Shown: piece by piece, positions 1 through 7,218 of the stretch | Numbering within the stretch: position 1 is the first letter of the stretch | Layout: every line of letters starts with the position of its first letter | Assembly: GCA_013298985.1 (NCBI GenBank) | Contig: JAAFJS010000002.1 | Coordinates: 1-64,000, forward strand | Source of the DNA: Cytophagales bacterium | Lineage (GTDB): Bacteria > Bacteroidota > Bacteroidia > Cytophagales > Thermoflexibacteraceae | Length of the DNA: 64,000 bases | Reading direction: 5' to 3' | Notes under the pieces: generated by a model | What the model was told of the DNA's origin: nothing | Databases searched by the model: none | What the model saw: the letters and a program-made list of their open reading frames with translations, nothing else | Made by a program: the position numbers and the translations under genes

Positions 1-282
1 TTAGTTCTTTCTTAATGCTTACAGTAGTAACAGTTCAGTTAATGATGTATTTAAACTTTATTCATAAACGTAACTTAGGGGATACAACTTTATTTAGAAC
101 CTCTTTTAAATAACGCCCACCCCTCAGATTACTTAATTAAGACACGAGTCTATTAAACTTTAAACCATGAACTTTGAACATGAACCAAGCATCAAAAATG
201 GTTTTTTAAAAATTTGAGATTACTACCCAAAGTAATTATATTTGCTCCCAAATTTAAAAAACCATCTTTCCTCTTTCTTGAC

Positions 283-3201
283 ATGGAAGTTCTGATATAC
301 AACGAGTTAGATTATAGCAAAGTAAAAAAACAATTTGAGAAAACAATCAATTACCTCAAAGCTGGTGATTTCAAATCTGCTGACGTAAAGAAAATGGTCA
401 ATACGGGGTTTTATCGCGCCAAACTGGACGATACCAATCGCTTGCTTTTCAAATACACCTTGATTGATGGTAAGAAATATTTGTTGCTTTTGGAGGTGAT
501 TTTGAATCATGCCTACGAAAAGTCGCGGTTTCTCAACGGCAGTACGGTAGATGAAAGCAAACTTTCTTCGGTGCAACTGCCCGAACAACTGCTCGCTGAG
601 GAAATTACCACTGTCAATTATGTCAATGCAGGGAAAAAGACTTTTCATATTTTAGATAAAATTTTGTCCTTTGATGAAATTCAGGAGGAGATATTTAGCC
701 TGCCCAGCCCCTTGATAATCATAGGCTCGGCGGGAAGCGGAAAGACGGCACTCACCCTCGAAAAAATAAAAACCTTGCAAGGCAGAATACTTTATACGAC
801 ACTGTCTGCTTACCTTACCGAAAATTCGCAAAATCTCTATTATTCTTTTGGCTATGACAATGAGCATCAGGAAGTTGAGTTTATGTCCTTCCAAGAGTAC
901 ATGAGTGCTATCGAGATACCGCAGGGCAGAGAAATAGATTTTAGGGCTTTTGAGCAGTGGATTTGGCGTTTTAAGCAAAGCCACAAAGTCAAAGATGCCT
1001 ACAAGGTCTATGAAGAATTTAAGGGTGTACTGACAGGAGCAGTCGTGGATAAGCCCTACCTAAGCGAAGCAGAATACCTAAATCTGGGCGTGAAACAATC
1101 CATCTTCTTGGAAAGCGAACGCGCAGGCATCTATGATTTATTTACGCGTTATTTGACTTTTTTGGACGAAGGGATATACTTTGATAGCAACATTTTGGCA
1201 CAGCAATACTTAGGAAAAGTGCAAAAAAACTACGACTTTGTGGTCATCGATGAGGTACAAGACATTACCAATGTGCAACTATACCTGATTGTCAAATCAC
1301 TACACCATACCACCAATTTTATTTTGTGTGGTGATGCTAACCAGATTGTTCACCCAAACTTCTTCTCATGGACAAACATCAAAAGCCTTTTTTATAAACA
1401 AGAACTCAAAGGCAACATCATCAGGATACTGGCAACCAATTACCGCAATACACCCGAAGTTACAAAGATTGCAAACCAGCTTTTATTGGTAAAAAATGCA
1501 CGTTTTGGCTCCATAGACAAGGAAAGCACCTACTTGGTCAAGGCAAATGCCAAGCACAAAGGCGAGGTACAATTCATGGAAAACACGCCCAAAATCAAGC
1601 AAGACCTCAATCAGCGCACCCGAAAATCTGCCAAATTTGCCGTTATCGTCATGCGAAACGAAGACAAAGAAGAAGCCAAAAGATTTTTTCAGACTCCCTT
1701 ACTGTTCTCTATCCATGAAGTAAAAGGGCTTGAATATGAAAATATTATTCTCTATGACATCATTTCTAATTACGAAAAAGAGTTTCGAGAAATTGCTACA
1801 GGCGTAAACAAAGAAGACTTAGAGGCTGACATTCACTATGCAAGAGCCAAAGACAAAACGGACAAGTCCCTCGATGAATACAAATTTTATATCAACTCCC
1901 TCTACGTAGCCATCACCAGGGCTATCAAGAACCTTTACGTAATAGAGAGCAACAAAAAACACCCCTTGTTAGCACTGCTGGACTTGACTAATTTTAGTAC
2001 CCAGCTAAACCTAAAAGAGCAAGCCTCTACCGCAGAAGAATGGCAAAAAGAAGCGCGCCGATTAGAAATGCAAGGCAAAAAAGAACAAGCAGATGCCATA
2101 CGCAACGAAGTTTTGCAAATTAAGCCTGTTCCTTGGGAAATTGTTACGCGACAGAACCTCAAAGAAATCATTAAAAATGCGACCGATGAAAAAAATTTTA
2201 ATAAAAAAGCCAAAGATATATTGTATGAGTATGCCTTATTTTATAACGAATCCACCTATTTTAGAAAGCTACACAAACTCAAATACGGACCCGCAGAGCA
2301 TGGTCGCTGGCAAAAAGAAGGCGCAGGTTTCCTGAGTCGCAAGTTTTTTAATTACAAACAAGATGATATAAAACCGCTACAAGCTCTCCTCCAAAAGCAT
2401 GGTACAGATTTCAGAAACGAGTATAACCTAACTCCACTCATGCTTTCAGTCATTTATGGGGCAGAAAAAATCTTTAAAAAACTACTGGAAAGTGGTGCCA
2501 GCCTGCTACTGACGGATAATTATGGAAACAATGCTCTACGCTTGTTGTTGCTGCAAAGCCGCATAAACCCATTACAGAAAAAAAATCTCAATCATATTTA
2601 TCCACTTTTGAAAAATGAAAGCCTCAAACTCAAAATTGGCAACCGATTTATCAAGATAGACAGCCATCAGGCAGAATACCTCATGCTCAATTTTGCACTT
2701 GCCTCCTTCAAACTCCTCGCTTTGCACTATGGAGATATAGAAAGCAAGGTAGGCAAAGGATACAGCGAACCGTATTTTGAAAGCGCAGACTTCTTAGATT
2801 TTTTTGAGGGATTACCCATACAAGTCATCGCTGAATATCGTACCAAAAGAAGCTATATTTCAAGCATTTTGACTAAAAACGAAGTCTATTCAGATAGCCC
2901 CTATAATAAAAAACTTTTTTTGCGGATTACCAAAGGAAAGTACATCATTAACCCCCTCACCGAGCTGATGGTCGATGAAAACTGGGTCAAGTTTTACGAA
3001 TTGGTAGATATAGAACTGATAGAGCAACAAGTGACGGAAAAAACAGAAGAAAAATTTGATGCCGAATTTAGAAAATACGGAAAAAAAGAATTGAACAACT
3101 GGGAAACAAAAGTACAGGAAAGTCGCTTAAAAATGGTAAAAGAAATTTTTGCTAATTTTCGCACCATGCCCGTAAGTGCATCAGCAGAGGAAGACAAGTA
3201 G
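283..3201 (+). CDS. UvrD/Rep-like SF1 helicase with N-terminal RelE-like domain and C-terminal ankyrin repeats
   Basis: Predicted ATP-dependent superfamily 1 helicase of about 972 residues. Residues 1-85 resemble the RelE/ParE fold (a DxKK...YRAKL...RLLF pattern, then HAYEKSRF). Walker A GSAGSGKT is near 148-155, motif II DEVQD near 323-327, motif III GDANQ near 350, motif IV NYRNTPEV near 386, motif V VKGLEYE near 490, and motif VI in LYVAITRA. Around 715-770 come ankyrin-like units (NLTPLMLSVIYGAEKIFKKLLESGA). The ORF track starts at a TTG at 214, but homology-like sequence begins at the ATG at 283, so I prefer that start. No neighbouring toxin or antitoxin gene was found. The helicase core is certain; the RelE-like and ankyrin calls are by eye. 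Role is unknown; RNA or DNA surveillance is only a guess. Confidence 0.85.
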   Translation: MEVLIYNELDYSKVKKQFEKTINYLKAGDFKSADVKKMVNTGFYRAKLDDTNRLLFKYTLIDGKKYLLLLEVILNHAYEKSRFLNGSTVDESKLSSVQLPEQLLAEEITTVNYVNAGKKTFHILDKILSFDEIQEEIFSLPSPLIIIGSAGSGKTALTLEKIKTLQGRILYTTLSAYLTENSQNLYYSFGYDNEHQEVEFMSFQEYMSAIEIPQGREIDFRAFEQWIWRFKQSHKVKDAYKVYEEFKGVLTGAVVDKPYLSEAEYLNLGVKQSIFLESERAGIYDLFTRYLTFLDEGIYFDSNILAQQYLGKVQKNYDFVVIDEVQDITNVQLYLIVKSLHHTTNFILCGDANQIVHPNFFSWTNIKSLFYKQELKGNIIRILATNYRNTPEVTKIANQLLLVKNARFGSIDKESTYLVKANAKHKGEVQFMENTPKIKQDLNQRTRKSAKFAVIVMRNEDKEEAKRFFQTPLLFSIHEVKGLEYENIILYDIISNYEKEFREIATGVNKEDLEADIHYARAKDKTDKSLDEYKFYINSLYVAITRAIKNLYVIESNKKHPLLALLDLTNFSTQLNLKEQASTAEEWQKEARRLEMQGKKEQADAIRNEVLQIKPVPWEIVTRQNLKEIIKNATDEKNFNKKAKDILYEYALFYNESTYFRKLHKLKYGPAEHGRWQKEGAGFLSRKFFNYKQDDIKPLQALLQKHGTDFRNEYNLTPLMLSVIYGAEKIFKKLLESGASLLLTDNYGNNALRLLLLQSRINPLQKKNLNHIYPLLKNESLKLKIGNRFIKIDSHQAEYLMLNFALASFKLLALHYGDIESKVGKGYSEPYFESADFLDFFEGLPIQVIAEYRTKRSYISSILTKNEVYSDSPYNKKLFLRITKGKYIINPLTELMVDENWVKFYELVDIELIEQQVTEKTEEKFDAEFRKYGKKELNNWETKVQESRLKMVKEIFANFRTMPVSASAEEDK

Positions 3202-3255
3202 CGACAATAAATTATACAGCATCATTTACTGTAATGAAATTTACTGAAAAAATTG

Positions 3256-3264
3256 TACCTTTGC
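3256..3264 (+). promoter_or_regulatory. Bacteroidota -7 promoter element for mtaB
   Basis: TACCTTTGC matches the Bacteroidota -7 consensus TAnnTTTG and lies 28 bases before the GTG start of mtaB. No convincing -33 TTTG was seen at ideal spacing. Confidence 0.5.
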
Positions 3265-3292
3265 ATCTTCAAACCAAATTAAGATTCATTGA

Positions 3293-4627
3293 GTGAAAAA
3301 AGTTGCTTTTTATACCTTGGGTTGCAAGCTGAACTACTCTGAAACTTCTACGATTGCGCGACAGTTCGAGCAAAAAGGGTATCAGAAAGTAGAGTTTACG
3401 GACACGCCCGATATTTTTATCATCAATACATGCTCGGTTACAGATAATGCTGACAAAAAATGTAGGAAAATAGTCAGAGAAGCCAGAAGCATCGCCCCTG
3501 ATGCTTACATAGCAATTATTGGCTGCTATGCCCAGCTCAAACCCAAAGAAATCGCGGAGATTGAAGGTGTAGATGCGGTGCTTGGCGCGGCTGAAAAGTT
3601 CCGCCTCATGGACTTGCTCGATGGCTTTGTCAGACCCGCGCAAGCGCAGGTTTTTGCCTCTTCGGTCGAGCAGGCAACTACTTTTCACCATTCGTTTTCT
3701 TATGGCGACCGCACGCGCACCTTCCTCAAAGTCCAAGACGGCTGCAACTATAACTGTGCTTTTTGCACCATTCCCTTAGCCCGCGGCGAAAGTCGTAGCG
3801 ATACCTTAGAAAATATTATCGCGAAGGCGCAAGAAGTAGCGCGCACTGGCGAAGTCAAAGAAATTGTGCTAACAGGCGTAAATACAGGCGATTACGGAAT
3901 TATTAATGGCAAACGAATATACCGTTTCATAGATTTATTAAAAGAATTGGACAAGGTAGAAGGAATAGAAAGATTCAGAATCTCCTCCATCGAGCCTAAT
4001 CTGCTCACTGACGAAATCATAGAGTTTGTGGCACAATCCAGCAAATTTGTACCGCATTTTCATATTCCTTTGCAGTCGGGCAGTAATAAAATCTTGCGCC
4101 TCATGTATCGACGCTATCCGCGCGAACTCTATGCGGATAGAATCCAGAAAATCAAGACATTCATGCCAAACTGCTGTATCGGGGTAGATGTGATTGTGGG
4201 CTTTCCTGCCGAAAGCCATGAAGATTTCTTGGAAACTTACAATTTTATCAATGAGTTAGACATTTCTTATTTGCACGTTTTTACCTATTCCGAACGCGCC
4301 AATACAGTTGCGATTAAGTCCAAAGAAGTCGTGCCAAGCAAAGTGCGTAACGAACGTTCTAAGATGCTGCATATTCTTGGTGAAAAGAAAAAAAGGCTTT
4401 TTTATGAGCAAAATGTGGGGCAGACAGCTACTGCACTTTTTGAAAATGACATAGAAAATGGAAAAATGCACGGATTTACAGAAAACTATATTCGCGTGAG
4501 TGCAAAGTACGACCCTCTGTTAATCAATGAGTTAAAAACAGTAGCACTCACCTCTATCAATGAAAAAGGCTTGATGGACGTAGAGGAAGCGATATTGGAG
4601 AACTCCTTGTTTTTGACAACACACTAA
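3293..4627 (+). CDS. mtaB: tRNA (N6-L-threonylcarbamoyladenosine37-C2)-methylthiotransferase MtaB
   Basis: Radical SAM methylthiotransferase that turns t6A37 into ms2t6A in ANN-decoding tRNAs; 444 residues, the usual family length. The N-terminal domain carries the three auxiliary-cluster cysteines (LGCKLN, NTCSVT, IGCYAQ). The radical SAM motif is CNYNCAFCTIPLARG, and a TRAM-like tail follows (GFTENYIRVS). The start is GTG at 3293, giving MKKVAFYTLGCKLNYSE, typical of MtaB; an ATG is not available there. The gene stands alone behind its own -7 element. LGCKLNYSE and the RG after the cysteine triad favour MtaB over MiaB or RimO. Confidence 0.93.
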   Translation: MKKVAFYTLGCKLNYSETSTIARQFEQKGYQKVEFTDTPDIFIINTCSVTDNADKKCRKIVREARSIAPDAYIAIIGCYAQLKPKEIAEIEGVDAVLGAAEKFRLMDLLDGFVRPAQAQVFASSVEQATTFHHSFSYGDRTRTFLKVQDGCNYNCAFCTIPLARGESRSDTLENIIAKAQEVARTGEVKEIVLTGVNTGDYGIINGKRIYRFIDLLKELDKVEGIERFRISSIEPNLLTDEIIEFVAQSSKFVPHFHIPLQSGSNKILRLMYRRYPRELYADRIQKIKTFMPNCCIGVDVIVGFPAESHEDFLETYNFINELDISYLHVFTYSERANTVAIKSKEVVPSKVRNERSKMLHILGEKKKRLFYEQNVGQTATALFENDIENGKMHGFTENYIRVSAKYDPLLINELKTVALTSINEKGLMDVEEAILENSLFLTTH

Positions 4628-4641
4628 CTCGCTATAAGTAG

Positions 4642-4676
4642 TTATGAATTATTAGTTATGAATTATGAATTGATAT
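4642..4676. repeat. Heptanucleotide tandem repeat array A
   Basis: Five consecutive 7-bp units, TTATGAA, TTATTAG, TTATGAA, TTATGAA and TTGATAT, begin 14 bases after the mtaB stop. It belongs to the same family as the arrays at 7127, 42969, 49868 and 50691. Confidence 0.6.
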
Positions 4677-4777
4677 AATTTGCTAATAATCAACGTTTTA
4701 TACAAAATTTATGGTAGTCTGTAACAAGTAATGCTAAACGCTGTGTGCAACACCTGCAACGCAACAAAAAATTTAAA

Positions 4778-5956
4778 ATGGACGAAAACAAACCATCTTT
4801 TAATTATCAATTCTTTCAGCAAGAACCACCAAAACCCAAAAATCGTTATTGGTTACACCTTCTTTTATTTGTAATCACCTTGATAACCACTACTTTGTCA
4901 GGGGCAGAATGGATGACAGGCAGGTCTTTTTTTTACGGAAAAGAACTGCTTGGTCTGAGTAATTTTTGGGCGGGGCTTTATTTTTCACTGCCTTTTTTGG
5001 GCATACTCACCGCGCACGAGTTTGGGCATTATTTCACTGCCAAATACTACAAAATCAATGTTTCCCTGCCTTTTTATATCCCAATGTGGGTAGGCTTTTT
5101 GGCTTCGCTTTCCATAGGCACGATGGGTGCGTTTATTCAGATTCGCGAGCAGCTCAAATCCACCAAACAGATTTTTGATGTGGGCATTGCGGGACCTTTG
5201 GCAGGTTTTGTTTTTGCTATCCTCTTGCTTTGGTACGGTTTCACGCATCTTCCTCCTATCGAGTATATTTTCCAGATTCACCCCGAATACAAGCAATTTG
5301 GCTTCCGCTATGCTGATTATGCGTATAAAAACAACCCTTTTGGCGCAATAGGTTTGGGAACAAACCTGATTTTTGAGTTTTTCAAAACCTACGTGGTCGA
5401 AGACCCAAAGCTGATTCCTCACGCCTACGAAATGGCGCATTACCCCTTTCTTTTTGCAGGTTATTTGGCACTATTTTTTACGGCACTGAATCTCATTCCG
5501 ATAGGGCAACTGGACGGCGGACACATTTTGTACGGACTTATTGGTGCAAAAAAACATAAAATTACCTCTTTGGTTTTGTTTGTGATTTTTATTTTTTATG
5601 CAGGCTTAGGCACATTCCAGCCCTCAGAAGTAACACTGGAAACGGCTTGGTACGTACTTCCTTACATTGCGTTTTTGTTTTTTGTTTTCTACAAAGTTTT
5701 TCCTAACAAACTGACAGTGAGCATAGTAGCATTGAGCATTTTTGTAGGGCAAATTATTTTTGGCTTTTTATTTCCCACCATTCAGGGCTATTCGGGCTGG
5801 TTGGTTTTTGGTTTTATTTTGGGAAACTTCTTGGGCATCACGCACCCACCTGTCGCGCACGAACACACCTTAGACTGGAAAAGAAAGGTATTGGGCTGGC
5901 TGGCACTGATTATTTTTATCTTGTGCTTTTCTCCTGAACCTTTTATAGTGCGGTAA
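4778..5956 (+). CDS. Site-2 protease family membrane metalloprotease (M50)
   Basis: Intramembrane zinc protease of about 392 residues with several membrane segments. The zinc motif HEFGH (residues about 80-84) and the second motif LNLIPIGQLDGGH (about 237-249) supply the two histidines, catalytic glutamate and third ligand of the M50 family. No PDZ domain is apparent, which separates it from RseP. It resembles the soluble-loop-poor M50 group found in Bacteroidota and plant chloroplasts (EGY1-like). The ORF track begins at a GTG at 4745; the ATG at 4778 (MDENKPSFNYQFF) is the likelier start. Substrates are unknown. A convergent hairpin terminator follows. Confidence 0.85.
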   Translation: MDENKPSFNYQFFQQEPPKPKNRYWLHLLLFVITLITTTLSGAEWMTGRSFFYGKELLGLSNFWAGLYFSLPFLGILTAHEFGHYFTAKYYKINVSLPFYIPMWVGFLASLSIGTMGAFIQIREQLKSTKQIFDVGIAGPLAGFVFAILLLWYGFTHLPPIEYIFQIHPEYKQFGFRYADYAYKNNPFGAIGLGTNLIFEFFKTYVVEDPKLIPHAYEMAHYPFLFAGYLALFFTALNLIPIGQLDGGHILYGLIGAKKHKITSLVLFVIFIFYAGLGTFQPSEVTLETAWYVLPYIAFLFFVFYKVFPNKLTVSIVALSIFVGQIIFGFLFPTIQGYSGWLVFGFILGNFLGITHPPVAHEHTLDWKRKVLGWLALIIFILCFSPEPFIVR

Positions 5957-5992
5957 AAATGTATAAAATTTTATTGTCAAGAGTGCGACATT

Positions 5993-6028
5993 AAAAAAGC
6001 ATCATACGTGCGCGCATGATGCTTTTTT
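5993..6028. terminator. Bidirectional rho-independent terminator
   Basis: Hairpin with a 13-bp perfect stem, AAAAAAGCATCAT / ATGATGCTTTTTT, with A and T runs on both sides. It sits between the convergent M50 protease and sugar isomerase-like genes and can serve both. Confidence 0.85.
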
Positions 6029-6029
6029 C

Positions 6030-6881
6030 CTAATATTTCATCTTTTTCAAATAATCAAAACTGATTTTGATGCTTTCCAGTGAGGGGCGTTTGCATACAT
6101 CTTGCTCCACAAAAAAATGTTTCATGCCAGCCTTACTTGCTTTTGCAAAGATTTTTTTGAAATCAATAGACCCATTTCCCACTTCTGTAAACTCTTTTTT
6201 CTCAGTGGTATCCATGTCTTTGACGTGCCAAAGTGGGAAGCGATTGGGGTATTTTTCAAAATAAACCAAAGGGTCGGCACCCGCTTTTACTGTCCAAAAC
6301 ATATCTATTTCCATAGACATCAAATCCGCAGGGACATTATCAAGCAGGTAATCAAAGAGCATTTGCCCTTCTACCTTTTCAAACTCAAAATCGTGATTAT
6401 GGTAAGCAAGATGAATGCCCGCTTTTTTACACGCCTCACCAGACTTGGTAAATAGTGCTACTAATTTTTTGAAATCTTCAAGCGTTTTGCGCTCGTTTGG
6501 TGTAGTAAATGAGCAGACCATAAATTTTTGCCCCACTGCCGCGCAGTCTTCTATCGCTTTGTCCAGTGAATTGTTTAGCATTGCTGTACTCACATGACCG
6601 CTGGGGGCTTTTAATCCGCTATTATCCAAGAGTTTTTTGAATTCGGCAGGCTTTTTTCCATAAAAAAGCCCTTCGCTATACCCCGCCAGTTCTACCTCTT
6701 TATAGCCAATCGCTGCCACTTTTTGGAGGGTGGCAATGGGGTCTTTCTCCATTTCATCGCGTACGGTATAAAGCTGCACGCCTTGTTTTTTGATACGAGC
6801 CGCCTCTGACTCGGAGGGCAAAAAAGCCAAAGCTGTTGCGCCTAATGCTGTTTTTTTTAAGAAATTCCTGCGATTTTCCAT
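6030..6881 (-). CDS. Exported sugar phosphate isomerase/epimerase-like TIM-barrel protein
   Basis: A 283-residue protein of the xylose isomerase-like TIM barrel (AP endonuclease 2) fold. The N-terminus NRRNFLKKTALGATALAFLP looks like a Tat signal, with RR near positions 4-5 and a hydrophobic stretch. Barrel landmarks are GVQLYTVRDEM, GYKEVELAGY, GIHLAYHNHDFEF, EIDMFWTVKAG and WHVKDMD. The His/Glu/Asp residues in HNHDFEF, EIDMFW and WHVKD suit a metal site. Many Bacteroidota proteins of this type take part in sugar or 3-keto-glycoside turnover, but the substrate cannot be read here. It is a single gene upstream of repeats at 6.9-7.2 kb. Confidence 0.85.
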   Translation of the reverse strand: MENRRNFLKKTALGATALAFLPSESEAARIKKQGVQLYTVRDEMEKDPIATLQKVAAIGYKEVELAGYSEGLFYGKKPAEFKKLLDNSGLKAPSGHVSTAMLNNSLDKAIEDCAAVGQKFMVCSFTTPNERKTLEDFKKLVALFTKSGEACKKAGIHLAYHNHDFEFEKVEGQMLFDYLLDNVPADLMSMEIDMFWTVKAGADPLVYFEKYPNRFPLWHVKDMDTTEKKEFTEVGNGSIDFKKIFAKASKAGMKHFFVEQDVCKRPSLESIKISFDYLKKMKY

Positions 6882-6932
6882 TTTACTAAATGTTTATTAG
6901 TTTGTTTGCTTTATTGACATTCAAGAATAAAC

Positions 6933-7030
6933 CGTTCTTGGATTTTGAACGTTCCCACCGTTAAAACGGTGAGCTATATTTAACCTACCGTTTTAACGCC
7001 GCAGTGGAACTGGTAGGAACTCAAAGAACG
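6933..7030. repeat. Nested inverted repeat, REP-like element R1
   Basis: An intergenic element bounded by CGTTCTT and AAGAACG. Nested inside are GTTCCCACC / GGTAGGAAC, the palindrome ACCGTTAAAACGGT, and a partner TACCGTTTTAACGCC. The tail CGCAGTGGAACTGGTAG resembles the element at 43 kb (CACAGTGGAACTACTA). It probably belongs to a dispersed palindromic family. Confidence 0.55.
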
Positions 7031-7126
7031 AGTATTTTATGAAAACCAATTAAGTAACTACGTAATTATGAATTAATCGTGGCGGCAAATCATATAAACA
7101 GTTATGAGCCAATGCTTTGCATTAAC

Positions 7127-7210
7127 TCATAATTTATAACTCATAATTCATAATTTATAATTCATAATTTATAATTCATAATTTATAACTCATAATTTAT
7201 AACTCATAAT
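7127..7210. repeat. Heptanucleotide tandem repeat array B (12 units)
   Basis: Twelve 7-bp units in perfect phase, alternating mainly between TCATAAT and TTATAAC/TTATAAT. It ends eight bases before the stop codon of sucA. It is the longest array of its family in the window. The rest of the 6882-7218 gap holds element R1 and AT-rich sequence with no gene. Confidence 0.85.
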
Positions 7211-7218
7211 TCCTTACC

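Noticed and set aside
7127-7210. Possible CRISPR or iteron-type origin
   Set aside because: Units are 7 bp with no spacers, no DnaA-box-like sequence was seen, and similar arrays recur near unrelated genes.
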